Positions 41,420 to 50,245 of a DNA stretch of 64,000 bases are shown piece by piece; within the stretch, counting starts at the first letter, position 1; the number at the start of each line of letters is the position of its first letter. The stretch covers positions 186,001-250,000 of the forward strand of contig NZ_LQPM01000008.1 of assembly GCF_002101815.1 (NCBI RefSeq), written 5' to 3'. A model generated the notes under the pieces. That model was not told the origin of the DNA. It saw only the letters and a program-made list of their open reading frames with translations, and made no database searches. Origin of the DNA: Mycobacterium paraense (GTDB lineage Bacteria; Actinomycetota; Actinomycetes; Mycobacteriales; Mycobacteriaceae). The position numbers and the translations under genes were made by a program.

Positions 41420-44400
41420 TCATTCGTCGCGCGGCCGGGCCCCGCCGCCCGGCACCGTCACGACCGAAGCGGCAAGCACGGCAAGCGAAATCAGCGCCAG
41501 CAGTTGCACGCTCGCCGAGTGGCCGGCGTAACCGTCGACCGAGCGCCAGGGATGCCGGGACAGCGCCGCCCCGGCCGCAATGAGCCCGCCGGCGCTGAGC
41601 GCGACGGTGACGTCGTCGCGCCAGCGCTGCCGGCGGCGCAGCGCGTATCGCAGGCCCAGGGCGGCGCCGACCGCGATGGCCCCGACCGCGCCCGCGACGA
41701 GCGCGCCGGCCCCCAGGCCGGCGACCGCCGCCCAGCGTCCCGACGGCCAGGGCCGCGCGGGCTCCTCGTCGGCGCGGCCCCGCCGGGTGCGCCACCACGC
41801 GAGCGCGGCCAACAGCGGCAGCAACGCCAGCCCGATCGCCAGGCCGGCCCGGTACGGCGAGTTCGACGCGAACGTCAGCGTGATGGTGCCCGGGTCGCCC
41901 GCGGGCACCACCCAGCCCTGCTGCCAGCCGTTGACGGCGACGGGCGTCAGCCGGGCGCCGGTGCTGGTGCGCGCCACCCAGCCGGGGTTGATGCTTTCGG
42001 GGATCACCAGCACCCGGGAGGTGGGCGACGCCGGGGCCCGCACCTCGCGCCGGGCCGGGCCCCACGCCCCGGTCGGGGCGCCGGCCGGCGGGGCGGTGGC
42101 CAGGTCGCCGGCCGCCGGGGTCGACAGCCGGGCCCCGTCCACGACGAACTGGGCGCCCGGGCTGATCAGCAGCTCCTGCCGGCCCGCCGGCAGCGCGATC
42201 GGGTCGGGCTCGCAGGGCAGCGCGGCCACCGGTGCGCCGTCCAGCAGCGCACCCACCGTGGTGTGGATCGAGGTGTGCACGAACCGGCCCGCGACGGCGA
42301 TCACCGGGCCGCGGTCGCAGCCGACGGTGACCTCCCGCGACCGGTTGCGGGAGGCGTCGGCGGGCGCGATCGGCCTGCCGTCGGCGCCGAGGACCGCCAC
42401 CTCGGCCAGCCCCGGCGGCTTGAGCTGATCGAAGCCCAGGGCGTTGCGGTCGATGATGTCTTCCCAGCCGAGCAGGCTGATGCTGACGGTGTCGGTGACC
42501 CGGGGGGCGAACGACAGGGTCTGCGGCTCACCCGCCTTGAGCTCGCGGACCTGCGGGCCGTCACCCAGGTTGACGGCCAGCAGCGTCGGGTGGGCCGGCA
42601 CCGCCGACCGGCTGGGCGCCACGCGCAGCCCGGCGACCTCGGTGGGCCGCGGCAGCGTGACGGTCAGCGTCGGCGGCGACTTGTGCTGCACCACCCGCTG
42701 CGGCGCGGTCCACGCGGTGGCCGGGTCGCCGTCGGTGGCCGCGTAGGCCGAGCCGAGGATGTCCACCACGTCGGAATCACCTTGTGCGCGAGCGGTATTC
42801 GGCTCGGCCACCAGGTCGGCCAGCTTGGGCCCCTGCCGCGGCCGCACCCACACCGCGGGCGTCACCGACACCGGGGCCGGCACGGTCAGGGTGCGGCTGA
42901 AGTTGACCGGTTCCTCCGGCGCCAGCGCCATCGAGGCCGCGCAGCGCACGCCGTCGGGCGCTTGGGCGCAGCCGGGCCGGCCCGGCAGCTCCGAGCCCAG
43001 GTCCCAGCCGGCGATCGCCGAGCCCGGCGGCGGCCCCGGCACGGCCACGGTGTGCCGCAGATTGACCGGATGCGCGAAGCCGGAGGCGTCGTACTGGGTG
43101 ACCGAGAGGTCGGTGATGCCGAACTGCACGCCGGGGGAGCCGTCGTCGGTGCCGGTGGCGGTGACGCGCACCCACGGCGTCTCGCCGTAGGGCAGCGCGG
43201 CCGCGAGCGGCTTGCCGGGCTCGTCGAACCGCAGGGTGGTGCTGCCGTTGGCGGTCTCGATCAGGATGCGGCGGACCTGGGCGCCGACGGCGGTCGCGCT
43301 GGGGGTGATGGTGATGGCGCCGTTGCTGATCGGGTGGTCAAAGTCCACCTGCAGCCACTGCCCGACGGCGGACTGCAGCGCGTTGGACACCCACGCGGTT
43401 GCCGAGTCGCCGTCGATCGCGGCGGCCGGGGAGGTCGCCGGTGCGACGTCGGGCATCGCGGTGGAGTCCGACGACGAGCTCGACACGGTGATCCGGCCCC
43501 CGTTCCAGGCGCCGGATACCAACTCGGCGCCCGGGACGGGGTAGTCGGGGACGCGGTTGAAGGTGTGCCGGGCGTCGCCGGGCGCCCGGATCGCCGACGA
43601 ATGGTGGTCGACGCGGCCGTAGTCGGTCTCGCGGTCCACCGGGGTGTCGGTCACGGTGACCAGCGGCGCCGCCAGCCCGGCGCCGCGCGCGTCGGCCGTC
43701 ATCAGCACCGGACCCAGCGGCGGTTGGCCCAGTAGCCGTCGCCGCTCGTCGAGGCGCAGCAGCACCTCCGGCCCCCCGGCGACCCGGGCCATCCGGTCGG
43801 TGTCGACGAAGTACGGCGCTCCCGGGTCGTCGGCAACCTCGACGCGGTAGATCTCCACCGCGGGGTAGCGCGGACGCAGGCCGCCGTCGGCGACGAAGCC
43901 CGCCAGCGTGCCCGGCCCCACCGGATCGCCGAACTGCGCCACCTTCTGCAGTCGCGGCGAGCCCTCGACGGCGCGGTGCACCAGGATCGGCCGCGCCGAA
44001 CGCGACGTCTCGGGATCCAGGTCGTTGCGCAGCACCACATACGAAATGCCTTGCCTGGCAAGGGTATCGGCCAGCCCGGCCGAGGGCTGCCCGGCGGCGA
44101 ACAGGCGCTGCACCGAATCCAGCGCCCGGATGGTCTGCGGCGGCGTCAGCGGGATGGAGTCGCGCACCCCCCACGGGCTGCTGCCGAGCACCTGCAGCGG
44201 CTCGTCGTGGCTGGTGCCCCAGACCTGGGTGGCGAACGGCGCGCCGGGCACCACCAGCACGCGCCCGGGGGCGGGGGAGCCCGTGTTGTGCTCGGTGAGC
44301 CAGTCGGCGGCCTCGTGCCAGTACGGTGGTATCGCGCGGAACGCGCCCGGCGGGGTGAGCCGGCCGGTCCACGCCAGCGAGGTGCTGACCGCCAGCGCCG

Positions 44401-45616
44401 TGAGGACTACCAGCGTCACCGCGACGCGCTTGTCGCGCTCGGGGTGGGCGAACGCTGCCAGCCACACCGGCCTCGGCGCGCTGCCGGGCAGCGCGACCCG
44501 GCTCAGCAGCTGCGCGATGCCCAGCACCAGCGGAATCCGGACCACCGACCCCAGCTTGTGCACGTTGCGCAGCGGCGCGCCGGCGGCATCCAGGAACGTC
44601 TGGATCTCGGCGGCCAGCGGCGAGCCCAGCCCGCCGCTGTAGCCGACGGCCATCAACACCACCCCGACCAGCAGCATCGTCACCAGCCGGCCCCGCGCCG
44701 GCATCCCGGGGCTGGCCAGCCCGGCCAGCCCCGCGGCCGCGACCAGGCAGGTGCCCAGCACGGCGGCCGACCCGGTGACCAGCGGCGCGCCGGCGGTGGC
44801 GGTGGGCGCCACGTACGGGGTCCAGCTGTCGGTGCCGCGCAGGATCTCCGTCAGCGACGACCATTGCGTCGTCACGCCGGAGGATTCGATGAAGTCCAAG
44901 AACGGCGGGCTGACGTGGCGCAGACACACCAGCGCGACGACCCACCACAGCATGGCCAGGCACAGGGCCAGCGCCCACCACGCGGTGTAGCGCCACCACC
45001 GCTTGTTCGGCCGGTGGCAGGCCCACCAGATCACCGCGGGCAGGCACCCGGTCAGCGTGGCAATCGCGTTGACCGCGCCCATCAGCGCGACGGCCACCCC
45101 GGCCTGCGCGGCCAGGGCCCGCACCGATTTATCGGTCGAAGCCCGCAGGGCCAGGATCGTCGGCAACAACACCCACGGCGCCAGCATCATCGGCAGGGTC
45201 TCCGACGAGATCGATCCGAGCGTGGTCAGCACCCGCGGCGCCAGCGCGAACGCCGCCGCGCCGAGCACCCGCGACGTCGGGCTGCCGATCCCGAGCGTCT
45301 CGGCCACCCGCAGCAGCCCCCAGAACCCGACGGTGAGCAGCAGCGCCCACCACAGCCGCTGGGTCATCCATCCCGGTATCCCCAGCAGATGGCCGACCAG
45401 AAAGAAGGTGCCGTGGGGAAACAGGTAGCCGTAGGCCTGGTTCTGCGACTGGCCGAAGGGCAGTTCGCTGTTCCACAGGTTCGTCGCGCGGGCCAGAAAA
45501 CGCAGCGGGTTGGCGGTGAGGTCGAGCTTGGTGTCGGGGGAGATCTGGCCGGGCGACTGCGCGAACGTCAGCGCCAGCGAGACGGCGCCGACCAACAACA
45601 ACCACCGGCGGGACAA
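41420..45616 (-). CDS. aftD: Alpha-(1->3)-arabinofuranosyltransferase AftD (Rv0236c ortholog)
   Basis: A 1398-residue GT-C membrane enzyme, within a couple of residues of the M. tuberculosis protein. The N-terminal segment ISPDTKLDLTANPLRFLARA carries acidic residues typical of the GT-C catalytic loop. About eleven helices cover residues 1-430. A long periplasmic part includes galactose-binding-like carbohydrate modules (for example QWLQVDFDHPISNGAITI and LRFDEPGKPLAAAL). Further helices lie near the C-terminus. It adds arabinofuranose from decaprenyl-phosphate-arabinose to arabinogalactan and lipoarabinomannan. AftD is essential in mycobacteria and its structure shows a bound acyl carrier protein. 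TTG 45616 is the furthest convincing start. The small Rv0236A gene lies 55 nt upstream on the same strand. Confidence 0.93.
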   Translation of the reverse strand: MSRRWLLLVGAVSLALTFAQSPGQISPDTKLDLTANPLRFLARATNLWNSELPFGQSQNQAYGYLFPHGTFFLVGHLLGIPGWMTQRLWWALLLTVGFWGLLRVAETLGIGSPTSRVLGAAAFALAPRVLTTLGSISSETLPMMLAPWVLLPTILALRASTDKSVRALAAQAGVAVALMGAVNAIATLTGCLPAVIWWACHRPNKRWWRYTAWWALALCLAMLWWVVALVCLRHVSPPFLDFIESSGVTTQWSSLTEILRGTDSWTPYVAPTATAGAPLVTGSAAVLGTCLVAAAGLAGLASPGMPARGRLVTMLLVGVVLMAVGYSGGLGSPLAAEIQTFLDAAGAPLRNVHKLGSVVRIPLVLGIAQLLSRVALPGSAPRPVWLAAFAHPERDKRVAVTLVVLTALAVSTSLAWTGRLTPPGAFRAIPPYWHEAADWLTEHNTGSPAPGRVLVVPGAPFATQVWGTSHDEPLQVLGSSPWGVRDSIPLTPPQTIRALDSVQRLFAAGQPSAGLADTLARQGISYVVLRNDLDPETSRSARPILVHRAVEGSPRLQKVAQFGDPVGPGTLAGFVADGGLRPRYPAVEIYRVEVADDPGAPYFVDTDRMARVAGGPEVLLRLDERRRLLGQPPLGPVLMTADARGAGLAAPLVTVTDTPVDRETDYGRVDHHSSAIRAPGDARHTFNRVPDYPVPGAELVSGAWNGGRITVSSSSSDSTAMPDVAPATSPAAAIDGDSATAWVSNALQSAVGQWLQVDFDHPISNGAITITPSATAVGAQVRRILIETANGSTTLRFDEPGKPLAAALPYGETPWVRVTATGTDDGSPGVQFGITDLSVTQYDASGFAHPVNLRHTVAVPGPPPGSAIAGWDLGSELPGRPGCAQAPDGVRCAASMALAPEEPVNFSRTLTVPAPVSVTPAVWVRPRQGPKLADLVAEPNTARAQGDSDVVDILGSAYAATDGDPATAWTAPQRVVQHKSPPTLTVTLPRPTEVAGLRVAPSRSAVPAHPTLLAVNLGDGPQVRELKAGEPQTLSFAPRVTDTVSISLLGWEDIIDRNALGFDQLKPPGLAEVAVLGADGRPIAPADASRNRSREVTVGCDRGPVIAVAGRFVHTSIHTTVGALLDGAPVAALPCEPDPIALPAGRQELLISPGAQFVVDGARLSTPAAGDLATAPPAGAPTGAWGPARREVRAPASPTSRVLVIPESINPGWVARTSTGARLTPVAVNGWQQGWVVPAGDPGTITLTFASNSPYRAGLAIGLALLPLLAALAWWRTRRGRADEEPARPWPSGRWAAVAGLGAGALVAGAVGAIAVGAALGLRYALRRRQRWRDDVTVALSAGGLIAAGAALSRHPWRSVDGYAGHSASVQLLALISLAVLAASVVTVPGGGARPRDE

Positions 45617-45671
45617 CGGCGCGGCCGGGGCATCCGGCGCGGGCGCGGCCCGCCTTGCCCCTGCCGACCGG

Positions 45672-45845
45672 CTAGCTACGGTTGCCGTACTCGACCCGGT
45701 TGAGCACTGACGACTGCGGATCGCCCCCGGGAAGTGGCGGCTTCGTGTCCTGCTGGACCATCAAGGTGATCCCGAAGATCGCGGCCGCGCCCAGCAACAG
45801 ACCAACCACCACGCTCGCGGCGGCGGGCGCAATGATCCGGTTCAA
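45672..45845 (-). CDS. Small single-helix exported protein (Rv0236A ortholog, DUF2613)
   Basis: A 57-residue protein starting at TTG 45845, with AGGAG 5 nt upstream. It reads MNRIIAPAAASVVVGLLLG and continues AAAIFGITLMVQQD, then a polar tail DTKPPLPGGDPQSSVLN. One hydrophobic helix at residues 5-30 acts as an anchor or signal. Length and sequence match M. tuberculosis Rv0236A. It is easily missed because of the TTG start and small size. It sits just upstream of aftD on the same strand and may be co-transcribed with it. The function is unknown, and the position suggests a role linked to arabinan assembly. Confidence 0.85.
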   Translation of the reverse strand: MNRIIAPAAASVVVGLLLGAAAIFGITLMVQQDTKPPLPGGDPQSSVLNRVEYGNRS

Positions 45846-45919
45846 CGTGGCTCCTTTGGGGTGGCTTCCGATCTAGGGCCCAACCTAGCAGAACGGCCGC
45901 CGGCGGCCGGTCCGGCAAA

Positions 45920-46123
45920 TCACGGCCACGGCACGCAATGGCCGTGCCAGCAGCGCGAGCCGTAGTCCACCAGGTAGGGCCCGGTCGGGCTCCGCGTGGC
46001 CGGGGCGGTTCGCGCGGGCACCCCGGTGTGGTCCTCGGCCAGCGTGACGCCGACGGTCGCCGCGGCACCGATCATCAGCCCCGCCGCGATGCTTGCCACG
46101 GCCGCCAACGAAAACCCCGCCAT
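45920..46123 (-). CDS. Second small DUF2613-like exported protein
   Basis: A 67-residue protein (ATG 46123, GGGAGGAGCC upstream). It begins MAGFSLAAVASIAAGLMIG and continues AAATVGVTLAEDH. This follows the same plan as the Rv0236A protein 75 nt downstream: an alanine-rich start, GLxxGAAAxxGxTL, then acidic and proline residues. The tail has two cysteines (SRCWHGHCVPWP) that the shorter paralog lacks, so a disulfide or metal site outside the membrane is possible. The shared motif indicates tandem duplication. It is divergent from lpqI, with 98 nt between starts. Confidence 0.75.
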   Translation of the reverse strand: MAGFSLAAVASIAAGLMIGAAATVGVTLAEDHTGVPARTAPATRSPTGPYLVDYGSRCWHGHCVPWP

Positions 46124-46221
46124 CGCTGGCTCCTCCCTGCCAGTCACATGGGCTCTGGCCAACCTACCGCTGATGCCCCCTGGGGCCCGGGACGAAACGC
46201 CAAGCGTGACAACATGGCCCG

Positions 46222-47373
46222 ATGGCATTCCCCCGGATCCTGGCCGTGCTCGTCGTCGCAGCAGCGCTGGTTGCCGGCTGCGGCCACCACGGCGCGCGGC
46301 CCCCGGGCGCCGCGACCGGCAAGCCGACGGCGGCGCCGCCCGCGCCGCCGGTGTGCGCGGACCCGACGGCCGTCCCGGCCGCGTTGTCGACCCGCGACAA
46401 GCTGGCGCAGCTGCTGATGGTGGGCGTGAAGGACGCCGACGACGCCCGGGCCGTGGTCAACGGCTACCACGTCGGCGGCATCTTCATCGGCGGCTGGACG
46501 GACCTGTCGATCTTCAAGGGCCCGCTGGCCGACATCGCGCACAACGCGGGACCGCTGCCGCTGGCGGTCGGCGTCGACGAGGAGGGCGGACGGGTGTCGC
46601 GGCTGAAGTCGCTGATCGGGACGGCCCCGTCGGCCCGGGTGCTCGCCCGGACGCAAACGCCGCAGCAGGTCCACGACCTGGCGGCCGACCGCGGCAAGAA
46701 GATGCGCGACCTGGGCATCACCATCGACTTCGCCCCCGACGCCGACGTCAGCGACGAGCCCGACGACGCCGTGATCGGGGACCGCTCGTTCAGCGCCGAC
46801 CCGGCAACCGTCACCGCCTACGCCGGGGCCTACGCGCAGGGCCTGCGCGACGCGGGCCTGCTGCCGGTGCTCAAGCATTTCCCCGGCCACGGGCACGGCT
46901 CCGGCGACTCGCACACCGGCGGCGTGGTCACCCCACCGCTGAGCGACCTGCAAAACGTCGACCTGGTGCCCTACCGCACGCTGGTGACGGCGACACCGGT
47001 CGCGGTCATGGTCGGTCACCTGCAGGTTCCCGGGCTGACCGGCAACGACCCGGCCAGCCTGAGCCGCGCCGCCGTCCAGCTGCTGCGCACCGGCACCGGC
47101 TACCAGGCGCCGCCCTTCAACGGGCCGGTGTTCAGCGACGACGTGTCCAGCATGGCTGCGATCTCCGATCGCTACGGCGTGCCGGAGGCGGTGCTGCGCA
47201 CCCTGCAGGCCGGCACCGACGTCGCGCTGTGGGTCACCACCGACGAGGTGCCCGCGGTCCTCGACCGCCTGCAGAAGGCCGTCGATTCGGGCGAGCTGGC
47301 GATGCCGGCGGTCAACGACTCGCTGGTGCGGGTGGCAACCATGAAGGGCGCCAATCGAACATGTGGCCACTAA
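46222..47373 (+). CDS. lpqI: Lipoprotein beta-N-acetylglucosaminidase LpqI (Rv0237 ortholog)
   Basis: A 383-residue GH3-family lipoprotein. The signal peptide MAFPRILAVLVVAAALVAGC ends in a lipobox (LVAG-C20), so the mature protein is lipid-anchored outside the membrane. The GH3 markers KHFPGHGHGSGDSHTG (near residues 217-232, with the catalytic Asp-His dyad of the NagZ type) and VFSDDVSSMAAI (nucleophile Asp near 300) are both present. It removes terminal GlcNAc from peptidoglycan fragments during wall recycling. ATG 46222 gives five residues fewer than M. tuberculosis LpqI. It is followed by a TetR regulator 66 nt downstream on the same strand. Confidence 0.9.
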   Translation: MAFPRILAVLVVAAALVAGCGHHGARPPGAATGKPTAAPPAPPVCADPTAVPAALSTRDKLAQLLMVGVKDADDARAVVNGYHVGGIFIGGWTDLSIFKGPLADIAHNAGPLPLAVGVDEEGGRVSRLKSLIGTAPSARVLARTQTPQQVHDLAADRGKKMRDLGITIDFAPDADVSDEPDDAVIGDRSFSADPATVTAYAGAYAQGLRDAGLLPVLKHFPGHGHGSGDSHTGGVVTPPLSDLQNVDLVPYRTLVTATPVAVMVGHLQVPGLTGNDPASLSRAAVQLLRTGTGYQAPPFNGPVFSDDVSSMAAISDRYGVPEAVLRTLQAGTDVALWVTTDEVPAVLDRLQKAVDSGELAMPAVNDSLVRVATMKGANRTCGH

Positions 47374-47439
47374 CGCGACGCATCCTCGTTACCCTGTAGC
47401 CAGACAGGCAGGGCCTGCAGAGCGTGAAAGGGCAGCGTG

Positions 47440-48057
47440 ATGGCGGGTGGTACCAAGCGGTTACCCCGTGCTGTCCGCGAACAGCAGATGCTCGACGCCG
47501 CCGTGCAGATGTTCTCCGTCAACGGCTACCACGAGACCTCGATGGACGCCATCGCCGCCGCGGCGGAGATCTCCAAGCCGATGCTGTATCTGTACTACGG
47601 CTCCAAGGAGGACCTGTTCGGCGCCTGCCTGGATCGCGAGCTGGGGCGGTTCGTCGATGCGGTGCGCGCCGACATCAACTTCGCCCAGAGCCCGAAGGAC
47701 TTGCTGGGCAACGCGATCGGGTCGTTCATGCGCTACATCGACTCGAACCGCGCGTCCTGGATCGTGATGTACACCCAGGCCATCAGCTCGCAGGCGTTTG
47801 CGCACACCGTGCGCGAGGGGCGCGAGCAGATCATCGACCTGGTCGCCGAGCTGATGCGGGCCGGCAGCCGCACCCCTCGGTCGGACGCCGAGTACCAGAT
47901 GATGGCGGTGGCGCTGGTGGGCGCGGGCGAGGCGATGGCCAACCGGCTGTCCACCGGGGACATCGGCGTCGACGAGGCGGCCGAGCTGATGATCGACCTG
48001 TTCTGGCACGGCCTGCGGGGCACGCCGGAGGACCGGGAAGCCGCCGCGGCCGGCTAG
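47440..48057 (+). CDS. TetR-family regulator (Rv0238 ortholog)
   Basis: A 205-residue TetR regulator. Its helix-turn-helix is in MLDAAVQMFSVNGYHETSMD and AIAAAAEISKPMLYLYYGSK (residues 17-56). The C-terminal domain has SWIVMYTQAISSQAFAHTV. ATG 47440 is chosen, with AAAGGG about 8 nt upstream. GTG 47437 adds one residue. Length equals the M. tuberculosis protein within one residue. It follows lpqI and precedes a ClC channel that is not present here in H37Rv. The ClC gene starts 83 nt downstream on the same strand and may be co-regulated. The effector is unknown. Confidence 0.85.
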   Translation: MAGGTKRLPRAVREQQMLDAAVQMFSVNGYHETSMDAIAAAAEISKPMLYLYYGSKEDLFGACLDRELGRFVDAVRADINFAQSPKDLLGNAIGSFMRYIDSNRASWIVMYTQAISSQAFAHTVREGREQIIDLVAELMRAGSRTPRSDAEYQMMAVALVGAGEAMANRLSTGDIGVDEAAELMIDLFWHGLRGTPEDREAAAAG

Positions 48058-48140
48058 CGGCGCTGCCGCGGACGCGGCAGCAACGTCCCAGCCGGGCGCT
48101 GCGGGTCGCCACCATCGAACCGGACCCCTACATTCGTGGG

Positions 48141-49400
48141 GTGGCCTCCTCGGCGTCCCGCCGCAACCTCGATTTCTTCTGCGCGGTGGTGATCGTCGGA
48201 CTGCTGGCCGGGCTCGCCGGGCTGGCGACGACGGCGGTGCTGCGCTTCGTCGAGCACGCCACGTACCACTACAGCTTCGGCACGTTGCTGGCCGGGGTCG
48301 CGGGCACCAGCCCGGTCCGCCGCGTGGTGGGGCCCATGGCCGGTGCCGCGCTGGCGGGGTTCGGCTGGTGGATCCTGCGCCGCCGCGCCGAGGTGCCGCC
48401 GCTCGCGCGGACCGTCGCCAACCGGGAGCGGATCCCGCGGGTGGCGTGGAGCGTCGACGCCGTGTTGCAGGTGCTGCTGGTCGGGTCCGGGGCGTCGCTG
48501 GGCCGGGAGGGCGCACCGCGCCAATTCGCCGCCGCCCTGGGCGATTTCGGCACCGCGTGGTTGAAGCGGCTGTCCGCGCACGACCGGCAGGTGTTGTTGG
48601 CGTGCGCGGCCGGGGCCGGGCTCGGCGCGGTGTACGCCGTTCCGCTGGCCGGCGCGCTGTTCGCGGTGCGGATCATGCTCAACACCTGGCATCCGCGTGC
48701 GCTGGGCGCGGCGTGTCTGACCTCGAGCCTGGCCGTCGCGATCTGTTCGGCCGCGACGCACGACCAGCCGACCCTGAACTGGCCCAGCGCCGAATCGTCG
48801 TACGTGCTGACCGCCCACGGGCTGATGCTGGCGCCGCTGACCCTCGTGGTGGGCCTGGCGTTCAACCGCCTCATGGCAGCGGCCCGCCCGGCGCGGGTGA
48901 TGCGGACGTGGGTGCTGATCCCGGCGCTGGCCGGGGCGGGCCTGGTGATGGGCGTGTGCTCGCATTGGTGGCCGGAGCTGCCCGGCAACGGCCGCAGCAT
49001 CCTGACCGTCAGCCTGGCCAGCCGCATGACGCTGTCGGCGGCCCTCATCATCCTGGTGCTGAAGCCGCTGCTGACGGCGCTGTTCCTGCGGGCCGGCGGG
49101 GCGGGCGGGATGCTCACGCCGTCGTTGGCCACCGGGGCGGCCGCGGGGTCGGCGCTGGTGCTGGCGATCAACTGGGCCGCCGGGACGCACCTGCACACGC
49201 CGGCGGTGTCGCTGGCCGGGGCCGCCGGGGTGCTCGCGGTCACGCAGGGCTCACCGATCTGGGCCGCGATCTTCGTCTGGGAGCTCGCCCACCCGCCGCT
49301 CTGGCTGTTCCTGCTGTTCCTGCTGACCGCCTGCGCCGCATACGGATTGAAGGTGTTGGCGCTCGGTCGCCGGCCCGCCGCGCCGGCGCGCAAGGGCTAG
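48141..49400 (+). CDS. ClC-family chloride channel or H+/Cl- antiporter
   Basis: A 419-residue membrane protein with about ten or more helices (FFCAVVIVGLLAGLAGLATT, AALAGFGWWIL, AAGAGLGAVYAVPLAGALFA and others). The ClC selectivity-filter motif GSGASLGREGAP lies near residues 115-126, with the gating Glu in GREG. The downstream GAGLGAVYAVPLAGALF and GGMLTPSLATGAAAG segments match the other filter elements. The Glu in GREG points to an antiporter or a gated channel. GTG 48141 is the only plausible start, with no clear Shine-Dalgarno sequence. It occupies the place of vapBC24 (Rv0239-Rv0240) in H37Rv. Its stop overlaps the htdX stop through the shared CTAG (49397-49400). Confidence 0.85.
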   Translation: MASSASRRNLDFFCAVVIVGLLAGLAGLATTAVLRFVEHATYHYSFGTLLAGVAGTSPVRRVVGPMAGAALAGFGWWILRRRAEVPPLARTVANRERIPRVAWSVDAVLQVLLVGSGASLGREGAPRQFAAALGDFGTAWLKRLSAHDRQVLLACAAGAGLGAVYAVPLAGALFAVRIMLNTWHPRALGAACLTSSLAVAICSAATHDQPTLNWPSAESSYVLTAHGLMLAPLTLVVGLAFNRLMAAARPARVMRTWVLIPALAGAGLVMGVCSHWWPELPGNGRSILTVSLASRMTLSAALIILVLKPLLTALFLRAGGAGGMLTPSLATGAAAGSALVLAINWAAGTHLHTPAVSLAGAAGVLAVTQGSPIWAAIFVWELAHPPLWLFLLFLLTACAAYGLKVLALGRRPAAPARKG

Positions 49401-50245
49401 AGGGCCCGGACGGTTCCGGTCAGATAGGGGTATCCCTTGGCGACGTTGCGCAGCGAGAGGTCCCAGCCCCCGTCGTCACCCTGGTCGATGTACAACCCCG
49501 CGGTGCCGGGCAGCACCAGCGGCTTACCGAACCGCACCGAATACTGCACCTGGTCGGGGAGCCGGGCCTCGATGTTAGCCAATACCGCTGCGGCGCTGAA
49601 CATCCCGTGCGCGATGACCGTCGGGAATCCGAACAGCTTGGCGGCGATCGGGTTGGTGTGGATCGGGTTGTGGTCGCCGCCGACCACCGCGTAGCGGCGG
49701 ATCTGCCCGGGGCTGACCCGCAGCACGGTGCTGGGCGGCGGCAGCTTCGGCTGCTTCTGCGGCGGCGGCTTGGGCTCGTCGGACAGGCTGGTGCGCTGCT
49801 GATGAAGGAAGGTGGTCACCTGGTGCCACGCGTCCTCGTTGCCGACGCTGACGTCCGTCACCAGGTCCACCAGCAGGCCCTTGCGGTGCTCGCGCAGGTT
49901 CTCGGCGTGCACGCGCACGCCGACCGTATCGGTCACCGCGATCGGCCGGTACTGCGTGATGTGGTTCTCGGTGTGCACGGATCCCATTGCCGCGAAAGGA
50001 AAGTCGAAGCCGGTCACCAGCGACATCATCGTGGGAAAGGTCAACGCGAACGGGTAGGTCAGCGGCACGTGATTGCCGTAGCGCAGACCCGTCACCCCCG
50101 CGTACTCGGCCACGTTCGTGTGGTCGATGGGCAACTCGTCGACGGTGACCGTGCGGGTCGGCAGCTGGTCCGAGCGGGGCACCAACGGCAGGGCCCCGGC
50201 CGCCGCGCGCAGCATGTTTCTCAGGCCGCTTGGCTGGCTCATCAT
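49397..50245 (-). CDS. htdX: (3R)-hydroxyacyl-thioester dehydratase HtdX (Rv0241c ortholog)
   Basis: A 282-residue double hot-dog (MaoC-type) dehydratase/hydratase. The C-terminal half carries [26 protein letters not shown], which is the hydratase-2 signature (Asp and His of the active site). The N-terminal half is [16 protein letters not shown] with the ITGL-like strand. It dehydrates (3R)-hydroxyacyl thioesters in fatty-acid elongation or hydrates enoyl-CoA in degradation. The ATG 50245 overlaps the fabG4 stop (ATGATGA), so htdX and fabG4 are translationally coupled and should act in sequence. M. tuberculosis HtdX has 280 residues. Confidence 0.9.
   Translation of the reverse strand: MMSQPSGLRNMLRAAAGALPLVPRSDQLPTRTVTVDELPIDHTNVAEYAGVTGLRYGNHVPLTYPFALTFPTMMSLVTGFDFPFAAMGSVHTENHITQYRPIAVTDTVGVRVHAENLREHRKGLLVDLVTDVSVGNEDAWHQVTTFLHQQRTSLSDEPKPPPQKQPKLPPPSTVLRVSPGQIRRYAVVGGDHNPIHTNPIAAKLFGFPTVIAHGMFSAAAVLANIEARLPDQVQYSVRFGKPLVLPGTAGLYIDQGDDGGWDLSLRNVAKGYPYLTGTVRAL

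Noticed and set aside
47400..47439. GCAGGGCCTGC palindrome before the Rv0238 TetR gene
   Set aside because: The arms are only 5 bp and GC-rich in a GC-rich region. It has no clear relation to a promoter, so I do not claim an operator.
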